Below, piece after piece: positions 46,979 through 58,984 of a DNA stretch of 64,000 nucleotides. A program made the position numbers and the translations under genes. Numbering within the stretch: the first letter of the stretch is position 1; each line of letters opens with the position of its first letter. The notes beneath the pieces were generated by a model. The model worked only from the letters and a program-made list of their open reading frames with translations, was not told where the DNA came from and searched no databases. Source of the stretch: Earliella scabrosa (lineage: Eukaryota > Basidiomycota > Agaricomycetes > Polyporales > Polyporaceae); the NCBI GenBank assembly GCA_022605405.1, contig JABYQQ010000009.1, positions 1,798,001 to 1,862,000 on the forward strand. Direction: 5' to 3'.

Positions 46979-47806
46979 TTCGCAGCGGAAGTATCCGCAC
47001 TCCATGGCACACAACCGGAAGGGATGCACGGTTCCGGAGGGTGTGAGCTCGCTGCAGCTCGCTTCCCTTAATGGACGTGTACGTCAGCCCTTTACTTCAA
47101 GTTCCGGAGACCCCGGGCGCCCGAGAGGGTCTCGATGATGGCAGCAACGGTATGCCTATGAGATAGGAGTCCTATAAGTGGCGGAGTTTCGGGGCAAGAA
47201 CCAGCCGACAGCATTGCTGACAGGCCACCGCCCGCCATCTAGGCAAGGGTCTATGTACCCTCCCTTTATGGTGGTTACTCTGGCATGCCAGGGGAGACGG
47301 AGACTGGGGACAAGTGCGGATCCGCGCCCATGGCATCAGCGAAGCACTTGCCCTGGTACGGGAAGGTGAATGGGAGGGGAAACCCGCTAGGCCTCGCAAG
47401 CCTATACCATCGCTGGGCCGTGGCAGACACAGGCAGTCCCTGTGCTCTGGCCCGAGAGGACTAAATCCTCCGTCGGTGCAGCTCTGGGTAAATCAGAGTC
47501 TGTGCTTGAGTTGATTCCCGTTCACACTTGTGACTTGGGATAAGTCCTACGTGCCAGCCACTGCAGCAGGGTGAGACTCCCTCCTCCACCATATAGGGAG
47601 CCACAAGGCGGTGTAGTAGCGTCATCAGTCCAGGTATCTGGGCGTACACGGGCGTGAAGACCTATAAGGGAGGCTTAACAGCCGTTGTAGGGCGTGTGCT
47701 GGGTCAACACTGGTAGGCTACCAACAGGTGGTGGGCCTCGCAAGAGAACCCTTCAGAGCGGTTTCCGCTCACTGACACGAGAGCAGATGCTACAACATCT
47801 CCTCTC

Positions 47807-48904
47807 GTGCCGGTGCACATGATTGGTCGGATGGCAACAGAGGACTTCTCTCTGCTCCATCCAGAAGCACAGCCTGGGAACCGGCTGATTGACCTGTACA
47901 GCGCGCCACGCCTTGCGTGGCACGTTGACCACCCAAAGAAGGGGAAAGCGGACGAGCTGGAGCGCTGGCTCGCAGAGTCGTTCTCGCCCAGACTAGAGGC
48001 AGCAATGCGCGATGAGAACGCGCTAGTTTTATTTTGTGATGGCTCGCTCAAGCCGAAGCCCAAACCGCGCACGGGCGCTGCGTTCCGTGCGTATATTGGA
48101 GGTCGGCTGGTATGTCGGCAGTCCATAGCGGGTGGGCGTGCGACCGCATATGATGCGGAAATGATGGCCATGGGAATGGCATTGTCATACGCAACAAAAC
48201 AGGAGGTGCTTACAATTCATGTCTTCGCGGACAATGAATCAGCACTACAGACAGTACTGGACCCAGGGATGCACGCATCACAGCTGGTGTCCATCCTCGC
48301 ATGCAGGAATGCTCGGCCGTGGCTAGAAGCCTCCGGCGAGCGCTCGATTCAATTCCACTGGTGCCCGTCCCACGTCGGGATCAAACCCAACGAGGACGTG
48401 GACAGTGATGCGAAGGCGGCAGCTGAATACCCGAGTGACAGCAACGAGTGCTCGTGGGCATATGCACGCCATCTCACGTTCGTCGAACTACGCGATGCGT
48501 GGATCAAAGAAGGCAGGAACTCACCAAAATATTTGGGGAGGGGTTTTCTGAAACTCCGTGATCTGATGAAGCCGAGCCACCTTGGAGGACCGGCCATGAA
48601 GGTATACGGAGAGTCCAATGTTGATATGGCGAGATTCTCGCGCATGGTCTTGAACCATGCACCCATTGGGTCGTATCGGAAACGGTTCTTCCCTGGGGAA
48701 CCGGTTAACTGCAACTCCTGCGGGGAAACTCAAACCCGCGCTCACATATTGCTCAGGTGTCGAGCCTACCAGCGGCGGTTCCGGAGCAACTCTGTTGAGG
48801 AGATGCTACGCGAACTAGACCCGTTTGCGAAGGTCAATCGATTCCTAGAAGAGAACGAGATCGCGTTCACATTTGCGGACGCGCCAATAGAGTTTGATGC
48901 GTAA
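47807..48904 (+). pseudogene. RNase H and CCHC part of a non-LTR retrotransposon ORF2
   Basis: An open frame of about 365 residues without a reverse transcriptase. RNase H signatures are in order: LFCDGS (Asp), DAEMMAM (Glu), FADNESAL (Asp), then WCPSHVGI and Asp-Ser-Asp-Ala-Lys. A C-terminal CNSCGETQTRAHILLRC fits the CX2CX8HX4C finger found at the end of LINE ORF2 proteins. RNase H would remove element RNA during reverse transcription. The first ATG is at 47819, but this is a fragment of a larger polyprotein, not an independent gene. Confidence 0.8.
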
Positions 48905-49126
48905 CGTACTTCGTAACGCGCACAGCAACGGGTAGCGTCACTAGTGACGTCACACGATCGGGAAGCTGGCGAGGAAACCAGTACTCGCTTGCAACTTGGC
49001 CCTTAGATGGAGGCAATTGTGAGGACGGCCAACCAGCCACTCAACGGACATACATACAACCATGCCGCACCTGTACTTAGTACGCGGGATATAAGTGTCT
49101 GATTCAAAAAAAAAAAAAAAAAAAAA

Positions 49127-49141
49127 GAACCACGCGGCTGC
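49127..49141 (+). repeat. Target-site duplication, right, of the LINE derivative
   Basis: Second copy of the 15-bp direct repeat, directly after the A-run. Confidence 0.88.
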
Positions 49142-49530
49142 GCTCTCTCCGACGCCGGCGCCACCACGGACATCGCTGTGCGCGTGCGAGTCCGAGACTC
49201 CGAGTTCACTACACTCCAGTCACCCCGCATGACTCAAGATGAAACAATCCATCTCGCCTCTCATGAGCAGCCGGAAATCAGGCCGACGGACGGGCAAGTA
49301 CTGGACACCTTCGGAGCGGAGTCCGGTATATGTTGACGTCACCGGCCGACGTTGGTAGGATAGCACCCTTAGTTCGGTGTACTCCCGTACGTGCAGCCTT
49401 CCTTCACTATTCTTTGAACATATCTTGTCCTCGTCCGGACTCCTCGATCGGCCGCGCGCCCACGTGTTTAGTCGGTCGTCTCCAACATTGAAAGAGCCAC
49501 AAGAATTTGGTTCCTGTTTCTCGTTCGTCA
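49142..49530 (+). other. Intergenic
   Basis: No gene seen. Former continuation of the KRE6-like gene's upstream region before the LINE insertion, and upstream side of the HNH pseudogene. Confidence 0.4.
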
Positions 49531-50840
49531 TGTTGCTAGCGATCACACACAGTCAGGGCCAGCCATTACCCTCAAACCCGTACTCCACACCAGGCGATAG
49601 CTGCACTGCCTACGAACATTGTCTGCAGCTCGAGCGTTGTGCAGGCTGGGACTCATTTCAAGTTGTTGAGGACCCGTTCGAGGAGATCATGGCGGACATG
49701 CCTCCGGTCGTCGCTGCGAGAGTTCTTGGCCATGGCCTCCATTTCGCTCCGAACGGCGATGGTCGTAACGCTTTAGTGCGCGATATCCTTGCTTGCGAAC
49801 AAAAGCAGCCCTGGCTCGCCACGCTCGCCCATCTCTACGTTTATGGCCTCATCCGCGTCTGTACGTGACCCAACGCGTTCTCCCCTATTCTTGCCCTCTC
49901 AGACATTCACAGTCTACAATCCGAAGGGCCCTACGCCTGCCGTCACACCCCATATTCACGCCTCGATTGTCCTCGGAGACCGCTGCACAAACCGTGCATC
50001 TTCTCGAATCATCGTCTAGCGGTGACGCTGGTGCGCGCCACTCTCTCGTTCTTCATCTTTCTGCCTCATGCTGGTTCAGGCATTGATTCGCGACAACCAT
50101 CGTTGTTTTTTCACCAGAAAGGTCGACATGCGTTGTCTGCGCATAGTCGACAACGTCGGCGCGCAGACAAAGGCAACCACCACCAATGTCGCGCATATAA
50201 TCAGCCAGTCGCTCACCGACAAAATCCATGGAATTTTACCTGCCCATCAGGCCAAGTTATGTATGCGTAACGTCAGTTGTCCCTCTGCGTATCTCCCTAC
50301 TGGTAGTTTGAGTGGGCTAGGACGGCAGGAGCAATGATCGAGCGGTTTGGAGGGTTCAGCGCACACGATGTACTTGGTCAAGACAGCCTCCACAGTCCCA
50401 AGAACGCGTTCATAGCATCTGTCGTTCGATGAACTCGATCATGGTTGACGCCAGCAGTGGTATGCCGCCTATTTCCGTTGCGTTGTGACTGATTCCGCAA
50501 CTGACGGATTGTGATCAGGATGCACAACATCAGGTCATACCCGATACCTACAATGTGCGCACGCTGAGAGCTTCGAGACCCTCCTTCGCGCGCTCGATAT
50601 CAACCCCCAAGTTGTCTCAAAAGTCTCTCCGTCAACGGTAAGACAATTTCCGCCCCCGACCCCCGCATCATCGCGCTGCATGCCGCCTGTGCGAAGATTG
50701 CCCACATGTCGGGGGCGGCGGAACATCTCCGCGAGTTGTACAGGAGACACGGACAGCATCGCGGTCATGACTCAACCGAACGCCTCTTATGACTTGAGTC
50801 GTGCGCTGAAAGCGCTTCACCTCAACGTCAAGGGGCCCGA
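49531..50840 (+). pseudogene. Decayed HNH-nuclease gene
   Basis: Follows the intact paralog at 57671-58984 block by block: the QPLPSNPY and PPVVAARVLGHGL start, VYNPKGPTPAVTP after a conserved intron, IRDNHRC...TNVAHIISQSLT, GFSAHDVLGQD and APDPRIIALHAAC. The frame shifts between several of these blocks, and stops fall after the VYNPKGPTP block and after the HDVLGQD block. The HNH region reads CFFTRKVD where the intact copy has CVFTGRVD. It cannot make a full protein. Confidence 0.8.
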
Positions 50841-50978
50841 GGTTTGCAGGACCCGTCATACCGACCATCAAGACTCAGAAAGAAGGCAGAATTAGTGATC
50901 ACAGACAAATCACAGATACGTAGTCCATAATGTACATTATAGCAAGCCGCTACCATCATATTGAAGCCATCATGAAAC

Positions 50979-52202
50979 TCAGTGCCCGTGCCCGCCTCCG
51001 AGAACGAGCGCAATGGCGTATGGTGTGAGCATCCCCCCCAAAGTGAGCAGCATCTTCGTTCGGCCGTTAACCTCTTCGGCCGCCGCGTGCGCGTGAGCCA
51101 GGGACGGTTGCAGAACGGTTGCCACGTAGAGGAAGGAGCCGCCCTGAACGGACGTATGAGCGGAAAGTAGTAATCAATGGTAGTGATGTTGACGCACCGA
51201 GAATAGCAGCGCAATGCCCGGCCAATGGCTCCGGCCGCTTGCGCCGAAGAACGAAAGAAGTGTGTACGAGACCAAGGTACCAATAGGTGTCGATGCGCTG
51301 AAAATAGCTAGATGCTTCTTGCATTCTGCCACGGGGAGAGAGGTGGAGAGCAGGGACGTCGTTAGCGCGAGCGCTGTGGGTGCTATTTCCGATATACATC
51401 GTCAGAAACGGTGGGAGCACAGAGTAGGCATACTACGCACCTTTGTGGATGATGAGAGCAAGGAAGACGACGATGGACAATCCGGACGGGATGATCGACT
51501 CGCCCACCGAGGCGTCTGCGCCTGATGATTCCGAGAGCGCTGCGGAGCCGAGCGCAAGTCCGTCAGCGAGTGCATGGACGACGAGCCCAAGCGTGAGCGG
51601 ATACGCTCGCTGGCGGGTCTCATGGGGTTCCAAGCCCGAGTGGGATGGAGGCCGTGAAGACGGCGGTTGTTGTCCTTGGTCGAACCCTTCCTCTCGCTCT
51701 AGTTCTCCAAGCTCGACATCAAACTCCACGGACGAGACATCGGTTTGCCTCGAATGCTGGACGTCGGAGGTAGGCAATGGCATGTGCGAGTCGCCGTGGG
51801 AAGAGAATTGACGTTCCACGACGAGCATGAAGGTGAAGCCTGCGATGAGGGAGAGGGCTATGGCTGTTGTAGGAACGTGTCCTGAACCCTCTGAAGATAC
51901 AACGACGGCCTCTACGCCTCTGAACAGACGCATAGAATGAGTTGAGGGATCTCGCGCGACAGGGATTCACGTACTCTGGTATGACAACGCCCAAGGCTGC
52001 TCCGAGCAACAGTCCCGTCCCGAACGCGGTCAACGATGCCAATGATGACTCTGTGCTGCTGGTTCGTCCTGCGAGCCACAACGCTTCAAAGATGCGACTT
52101 CCACGTACTGGAGAATGCGACTGAGAGAGGCAACATGCCCGTCCCGAATGAGGCCGCGCCCAGGAGGATGGCCATGACGAAGATGGCCGTGAAACCGGCC
52201 AT
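50979..52202 (-). CDS. ZIP-family zinc transporter (ZIP9/SLC39A9-like), 338 aa
   Basis: Five exons: 52202-52109, 52068-51975, 51919-51441, 51382-51198, 51143-50979. About seven to eight hydrophobic segments are visible. Metal-site motifs match ZIP helices 4 and 5: HALADGLALG (~176) and IIHKAPTAL (~221). The loop between helices 3 and 4 is acidic and Ser-rich with a few His. VVIPEGVEAV and the C-terminal His-rich GGGHGH also fit the ZIP9 branch. It should move zinc into the cytosol, in the ZIP9 branch typically from the Golgi. The ATG at 52202 is the only one that leads into the first membrane helix. Confidence 0.85.
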
Positions 52203-52885
52203 GATCGAGACTGAGATAGCACAGGAGGTTTATGTGAGCGTAGAGTACAGAGCGAGCGTGTTGAGGCAGCTGGCAACGTTCGTCATGGTCGGTCTCGAAG
52301 CAGTCGCGCTCGCTGCGTACGACGATGACGGCGCTCCTTGAGCGTGTCCATCACGTGCACGACGCAACGCGTGTCCTGCGGAAAGACGCTCAGACGAGGA
52401 AGCTTGCAGTACTTACGACTCCCAGCCCGCGTATGTGCACAGACTGACTAGCACTGACTTCGGACAAGTAACAGATGGCTCTTACCTCCTCCTTGTAAGT
52501 CCGAAAACATGCGAACCTTCCAGTCAAACACTCCACTGCATGCCACATGATCTCCCCGTCGCTCGTGAGTGCATCCCTTTGTCCGTCCTTTGTCTCGCTC
52601 GTGGCGGAAGCGCACGCGACAATATTTGCTTGCCACTCGAGAATCAAGATGGTGGAATGGCTCGGAGGTTGCCGTTCGAGAGTCGCCGTCACGGAACGCG
52701 TCAGCTGTAAGTTGCCCCGAAACCCTCTTCACTGACTCTCAGTCTTACCACTCGCATCCACCATCGGTGCGGTAACCGTTCGTGAACCGCGACCAGTGAA
52801 TCTGACGGACTCTGGGATCAGTTAAAGGTCGTGGATATCAAGACCCTCACAACCTCTTGCTAGATCTCCTATCACAATTCACGAG

Positions 52886-52943
52886 GTGAGCGTCGAAATG
52901 TTGTCGTCCGTGCCCTTACGACTGCTCACAATACTATCAACAG
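52886..52943 (+). other. Candidate 5' UTR intron
   Basis: GTGAGC...CAACAG, 58 nt, ending two bases before the ATG of the next gene. This explains why an open frame continues upstream of the likely start. Confidence 0.4.
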
Positions 52944-52945
52944 AC

Positions 52946-54416
52946 ATGCCAGGTCCGCCGGTGCTAATTGACGACATCTGGGATGAAATTCTATCTACCT
53001 CGGACAGGCACACACTCTCCCAACTCATGCAGGTCTGCCGGTATCTTCACGATTGCGGCGTAAAGCACCTACTTCGCGGCGAAGTTCACCTGCAAACCGT
53101 GGGCCAGTTCCAGTCCTTCTACGCCTTCACCATCATACAACGCGCAGACGTAACAGTATACCGCCTTCCCTTTGTCCAGTCACTCCACCTCAGTATCTCC
53201 ACGTTCCCGATCCCGCGCGACACGGGCATGTGCCTCGCACGGTTCTTCCAGATCTGCAGTGTCGTGGCGGTCAACCTCACCTGCCTGCATATCGAGCATG
53301 CCGAACCCCTTCTATTCGGTAACAGAGAGCTATGGTCCGCCTTGGTGAAGATGACGAGCATCAAGGAACTCCTCATTACTCAGGCCGGAACGGATTGCGC
53401 AACCGTACTGTCCCTTCTGTCATGCTCCCTCGAGTTTGCGGATGTTGCGTTCACACACGACTTGTCTATGGGAGACAGTGTGGCCCTTGGGATGCTCAGA
53501 GATCCAACATCCATCCTGAGGCACTCCGCCCACACGCTGCAGTATCTCGTGCTCGATGGCCCTGTTGTCGCAACGTCCGGCTTCCGCATACAGTTCCCCC
53601 GGGTGTCCACCCTGAGGCTCAGACACGTCGAATGGCTCAACCTCAAACATCTCCTATACGCCTACCCCAACCTGGAGGCGCTCGAACTGTACGAATGCCT
53701 GCGCGAGTTCGACAGTGTCATGGAGATGGATCCCGACGACGTACGGGAGGCGAACATGTCGTACCAACGGGCAAACGGAACCTGGTCATCCCTGCGGGCC
53801 GTTGTGAAGTCCAACGTACGCAATCTCTACATGCTCGGGCTTATCTGCCCTATCGAAAAGATCGATTTGGTCGACGCATGGGATGACTTCGATCATGATA
53901 TGCTCTGTGCGGTTCTGTCGGACGCGAGGCCGAATCGCCTGAGTCTCGAGGTCGAAGGTCTTGAATGGATCCTTGAGCCCGGCTTCGCTGAGTCGTTCTC
54001 CGATGCATCCATGCAGCGGCTCCAGTACTTGGAGTTGTGCCTCATGGTCTACAAGTCCGAGCTTGAGCTGGACATCGAGGCAGTAATGGTGAGTGCCGGT
54101 CGTACCGCTATCCCAAGTAGTCTGACGCTACGTAATTTAGGACGCCCTCATCTCTCTTGTGCGGCGCACGTCTACCCTTACAAGTTTCTGTCTCGTCCTC
54201 GACTGGTACATGCTTTGCGGCGGGGTAAAGATTAACAACGAGAGGGGTCTGCCGCAAGGTCTGGAGTATCTCAGCAAGCTCACCGCGAAGAGTCTCCTCG
54301 GTCGCATCGTTGAACAGCAGATGTCGCTGCAGGACGCGATGGTCATGTTGACCGATAGCGACGGAAACTGGGACCAGGCTCACGCGGAAAGAAAGGTAAC
54401 GTCCAATGGCATGTAG
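52946..54416 (+). CDS. F-box-like/LRR-type protein, 472 aa
   Basis: Exons 52946-54088 and 54141-54416. An alternative third exon (54522-54572, after donor 54396) would give 482 residues. The first ~40 residues, IDDIWDEILSTSDRHTLSQLMQVCRYLHD, are a degenerate F-box-like helix bundle common in agaricomycetes. After it come LRR-like strands such as Leu-Gln-Tyr-Leu-Val-Leu and Leu-Glu-Ala-Leu-Glu-Leu-Tyr. No target is inferable. Confidence 0.65.
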
Positions 54417-54715
54417 TGGGAGTTGAGCCACACCTTCTACAGCCGACGCCCTCGCATCGCGTGCGTTTAGTTCTCTCATTTTCACAGCAACCATGTCAGT
54501 GTTACTAACGCGGTTCTGCAGGACGGAAAGTTTGTGACAACCCTATCTCCACGAAGAACGCTCTCCATGTAGTACAAAGGACGTCTTGCGCCATGGAAGG
54601 CCAAGAGGCGTCGCACTAATGCTTGATCCAATAACAGGGAGACGCTGGTGCGGTCATTTTGTAGAAGTACATGTAGGACAGTTCGATTGATGCATATATA
54701 CTATCACTCTCAAGC

Positions 54716-55273
54716 TCAAGCCTCGGTCAGCAGGAGCGTAATGTTCGCCACCTCCAAGAAGGGCATTAGCCCAGCCTGTACCAACGAACGTGTGTCAGAC
54801 AAGGACGAGCCGCGACGAGCATGACTTGTACTCACTCCGATGAGCGAGAAGTGCGCAACCCCGAGACTGACCTCCATCGGAGGCCGGAAGTGCGACGGCA
54901 TCTGGACCGTGAAGTTCTCGTACGGCTGCCTGCCCAATTCGCGCAGCTGAGGATCGTACGGGCCCTTGTAGACGACGTTCCCAAGAACTTCCTGGACGTT
55001 CTGGGCTGCGCATGGGCCTCCGCCGCACGGCCAGAATCCGATGGCGATCGCAACTTCGCTAGAGCTGCTCAGGGTCATCTACATGAATGTCGTGTTAGAG
55101 AGTGAGATGACAACGATAAGGTACGAGAGGCGTACCGGTCTGTCGACTCGGACGGTTATGCTCTCGCCCGGCTTGACCGTCGTCCACTCGGCCGGAGCAC
55201 CGATGCTGATGCGCTGTGCGAGCGCAGAGGCAGCGGAGGCAGCTAAGCAGATGACAGTGAAGAGGAACTTCAT
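54716..55273 (-). CDS. Small secreted protein, 146 aa, unknown function
   Basis: Three exons: 55273-55136, 55078-54836, 54775-54716. A clear signal peptide (MKFLFTVICLAASAASALAQ) is followed by a compact beta-rich domain with PxEWTTVKPGESITVRV, an Asp-Arg-Pro turn, a Cys-Gly-Gly-Gly-Pro-Cys pair and two N-glycosylation sites (Asn-Phe-Thr, Asn-Ile-Thr). I recognise it as a common basidiomycete secreted family of about 150 residues without an assigned activity. A TATATAAT motif lies about 115 bases upstream. Confidence 0.7.
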
Positions 55274-57670
55274 GACGCAGGGGATGTCGGTAGGTAGCGT
55301 GAAGCTTGTGCAGTGGAGTTAAGGAGTCGTTGAGGACGAGTGGGAGGCGGAAAATCGCTGCTGACCTTCGCCCACCCTGACCCCCATTATATACCATCCA
55401 CAAAGCAGCTCTCCCATTCATACGTCAAGAGAGGAGCCCGTCCGCCTACGGCCGACGCAAAGCCGGGAATGACCTGTCGCGGCACGGCGAGCCCACACCT
55501 ATGTCGAAAAAGCGCCGCAGACGAAGTAGGGAAGGCCGTGCGCCTTGTCACTTGTCATTCGGATGGGGCAGTGGCCCACCTGGCCCACCGAGATTGCGGC
55601 CATGGAAGACGAGGATCCAATGGCCGAGGGAACTCGAGACGAGACTCTCGGATGTGTTCGACCGTTTCAGGGCCCACGAAGGGCAAATAGCATCAGGGGC
55701 TGGACAGGGCGCGCGAACTTGGGAGGGCTTGACGGCGCTGCCAAATAAACTTTAGAGTATGTGATGTGAGAAGATACGAGAAGGACTTGCGGACTGGGCC
55801 ACGGTCAGGGCGCCGTGTGCGAGGTGAAGAGCTTGAAGCCCTGTGGTGCCGATGTGACGTGATATGAGGGGCGAACTTTGGTGAGGTGTCCAGGAGTTGT
55901 TGAAGTGAGTACACAATATATGAGTGTGTGCAGAAGGGCGGGTCCTCCACACGAGGTTGTATCGTATTCGGAGCTGCTCGCATCCGAATGCATAGAAGTT
56001 CGAGTCATGGAGATATCCGACACGGACGGATAATGGCATACGGTGGCCATGAGGCTAACGCCCTGGTTCGAATGCGAGTGTGCTCGGAGCTCGGTCCGGA
56101 CGCACCTGGGACACGACCGTACGTCGAGTTCGCCTGTTTCTCGCAACGTGATATGCTCCTTGCTGCAATTCCGAGACTTCAGGAGACTCATAACAGTACA
56201 TGTTTACTACCGAGCGTCAACAGCGCGGATTCTGCAGAAATGGCTAACACGTACCCCAACTAATGCCTGAATGGTAGTCTGGAAGTCTTCGGTGACGGTC
56301 ACCCTAGAAATGCTCGAACGCATGAGCGTGGTGGGTCCCATCATCCAGGCTGAGTCGAGCCCGTCGCATGTTCCCCGGCGCACGGTCGACAGTACTAGGC
56401 CAATAGCGCGAGGTTGTGACGGTGCCCTATATTCAGACCACACGGTGAGCATGCTGGTCAAGAAGACATCGAGAAGGCTAGGCGTCCAATGCGAGAGTGT
56501 AAGGATCAGTCACCGCCTTTCGAGAAACCAGCGGCCTGCGCTTGTCCATTGCCTGCGGCCCGAGCTCTCTGGTCAGAAAAACGCGTTCTTGGTGGCGGGG
56601 AAGGGACTCCAGAATAATCGAAGGCCGTTCATCGTGCCCATCGCGTATTGCCGATTGTTTGATGTGAGAAGGTCGATGCTCTCAATGGATATGCAGAAAT
56701 TAGCTATAGCATTTGGCGAAGCCTGCAGCACAAGGTCAGCTACTGCACAGGTACCGCCAGAAGGGAATAGGCAAACCTAGGCCTAGGCGATCAGCACATG
56801 CTTGCTGAGTTATTTGCGTAGAGAAGAGATCAGAGGTCGGCCCATGCAGGGAAGCGGGGAGAAGCAAGTGACGGGCTTGTCGGAAGTAGATTCGCGCGAA
56901 GTACGGAGAAATGCGCGACGACCAACAGTTGGAGTTCATAGCGACTCGCGTAGTATGCAGCCCTGAGCACCGCAGATTACATATGTTAGACAAGACATAT
57001 CTTCATCTGAGGAGCTGGGCGTACCTCCAACGAGCAAATGACAACAGTCTCGCATTGCACCAAACGACTGCCCTACGGATCTCGGAGACATCGGGACAGT
57101 CTCCGGCCGTCAGCGAGACCGTAACAGTGTGAACGCATTTGCCTGAAATATGTTGATGCCAAGTGCGGTCGCGACAGCCTGACCAGTACCGGGACCAGAG
57201 CTAGATCTCGGAGGTGTACACGAAGCATGGGAGTATATTGGACCAGCACAGGCAAGGACGTCGCGAGAATAGCTTTACCCTGAGTTCCTTGTGCCTGTCC
57301 GGAGGTTTCTCTTTCTTGATCACACAAGCAGGACCGCTGCGAACGGTGTCAGAGAGAGTGCTTCTCAGCGGCGAAGTGGTGGTGCACGTACCTTCCAACC
57401 CCGAGTAAGTCCGTCGCCCTGCCTGACGAACGTTGGGCCTATGAGTAGCCCCTGTGTAGGAAACGAAGCGAAGTTCTTCTAAGGCTTCCAGATCAGCGGG
57501 TATGTACTAGTATAATGTGTGCACACACCGCGGCAAATGTCAAGTTCAATTTGCGCAACCAGTGAGACGAGTCGGGGGCACGGCAGCACGGGCCGTCTGG
57601 AGCTGCCCAAAAACATCCCACGTCCCTGAAAAGGCAATTTCTCTTCTCGTCCATCATCTCGTCCACCATC
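55274..57670. other. Large gene-poor interval
   Basis: About 2.4 kb between the secreted protein gene and the HNH gene. Several short frames, none with a recognisable family, start context or splice pattern. No repeat or RNA gene was recognised. Confidence 0.4.
55386..55393 (-). promoter_or_regulatory. TATA box of the secreted protein gene
   Basis: TATATAAT read on the minus strand, about 115 bases before its ATG. Confidence 0.45.
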
Positions 57671-58984
57671 ATGGCGCTCACGAGCAAACCTTCGGCTGGC
57701 CAACCTTTACCTTCAAACCCGTATCCCGCGGGAAATAGTAGTCATACCGCTTATGAACGCTGTCTGAAACTCGAGCGTTGTTCAGACCGGCACACACCGG
57801 TCGAGGAAAACATCATGGACGACATGCCCCCTATTGTCGCTGCGAGAGTACTTGGCCACGGTCTACTCCTGGCTCCAAACGACGTCGGTCACAATGCCTT
57901 GGTGCAAGACATCCTCGCTTGCGCCCATGAACAGCGCGTGCTCGTTGCGCTCGCCCACCTCTATGTCCATGGGCTGATCTGCGTCTGTACGTCGTCACGT
58001 TACGCATTCTCCCCTCTTGACATTCTCAGACGTCCAAAGTCTACAATCCCAAGGGCCCTACACCTTCTGTCACTCCTCGATTGCCCTTGGAGACCGCTGT
58101 ACACGATCCAGATCTTCAACTCGAATCATCATCTAGCAATGCAGAGAACCTGCGCGTGCTGGTGCGCGCAACCCTCTCATCCTTCATTTTGGATACCTTA
58201 TCCTGCTTTAGACATTGCTGCGCGACAATTATCGCTGCGTCTTCACCGGAAGGGTTGACATGGATCATGAAGACATAGCGACCGACGTCGGCCCCCTGAC
58301 GAAGACAACTCCCACCAATGTCGCGCATATAATCAGTCAGTCGCTCACGGAAGACATCTCTGGAGTTACACCAACCGTTTTGGCTAAGGTGGGTGTGTGT
58401 AATATCTCAGACACCCCTTTGCTGATCGTTGTTGTCAGTTCGAGTGGGCGAGGACCTCAGGGGCAATCATTGAACACTTCGGAGGGTTCTCTGTTCACGA
58501 CGTACTCGGTCAAGACGACCTTCATAGTCTGAAGAATGCGTTTACCGCATCTCTCGATCCACATATGCGGTTGGATGTACTCGATATATGGTTGACGCCA
58601 GCTATGGTATGCCGCCCATTCTCGCCCTTTTTGATATCGCGACTAACGATGCATGCTCAGGATGCCCAACGCCAGGTCATACCCGGTACCTACGATGTCA
58701 TCCACTTCAAAGACTGTCTACATACGACCGATATCAACCCTCGAGTTGTCTTCAGAAGTCTCTCTGTCGATGACGTCAAGATCCCCGCCCCTGACCCTCG
58801 CATCATCGCCCTGCATGCTGCCTGTGCGAGGGTTGCCCACACGTCGGGGGCGATGGACTATCTCCGCGAGTTTTACCGGGATACGGACAGTATCGCGGTC
58901 ATGACACAACCGAACGCGGCGTATGAGTTGAGTCGTGCCCTGAAGGCTCTGCAGTTCAACACCTCCGCGACCGCGGATAGCTAG
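57671..58984 (+). CDS. HNH-nuclease domain protein, 370 aa
   Basis: Five exons: 57671-57982, 58030-58161, 58212-58388, 58439-58606, 58661-58984, all joined in phase 0. The first ~105 residues are a family-specific head. The HNH module follows: RDNYRCVFTG (~151), TNVAHIISQSL with the metal/general-base His (~180), and a late His-Ser-Leu-Lys-Asn-Ala-Phe with the Asn. This is the HNH_2-type arrangement widespread in fungal genomes. It should be a DNA nuclease, though its cellular role is unknown. A frameshifted paralog lies 8 kb upstream in the same orientation. Confidence 0.8.

Larger units (their letters stand above)
46403..49126 (+). mobile_element. LINE-type retrotransposon derivative without reverse transcriptase
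   Basis: About 2.7 kb bounded by a 15-bp direct repeat and ending in a run of 21 A (49106-49126), the mark of target-primed reverse transcription. The 3' part encodes an RNase H domain and a CCHC finger of a non-LTR ORF2. No reverse transcriptase or endonuclease frame is found in the ~1.4 kb upstream, so it is an internally deleted or chimeric copy that would need help in trans. The 5' part holds three similar hairpin-forming repeats. Confidence 0.85.

Noticed and set aside
46403..47800. Reverse transcriptase hidden in the LINE 5' part
   Set aside because: I looked for Tyr-x-Asp-Asp-type motifs and continuous frames and found none.
56040..56080. GGTTCGAAT tRNA-like box
   Set aside because: No stem pairs with it and no A box upstream.
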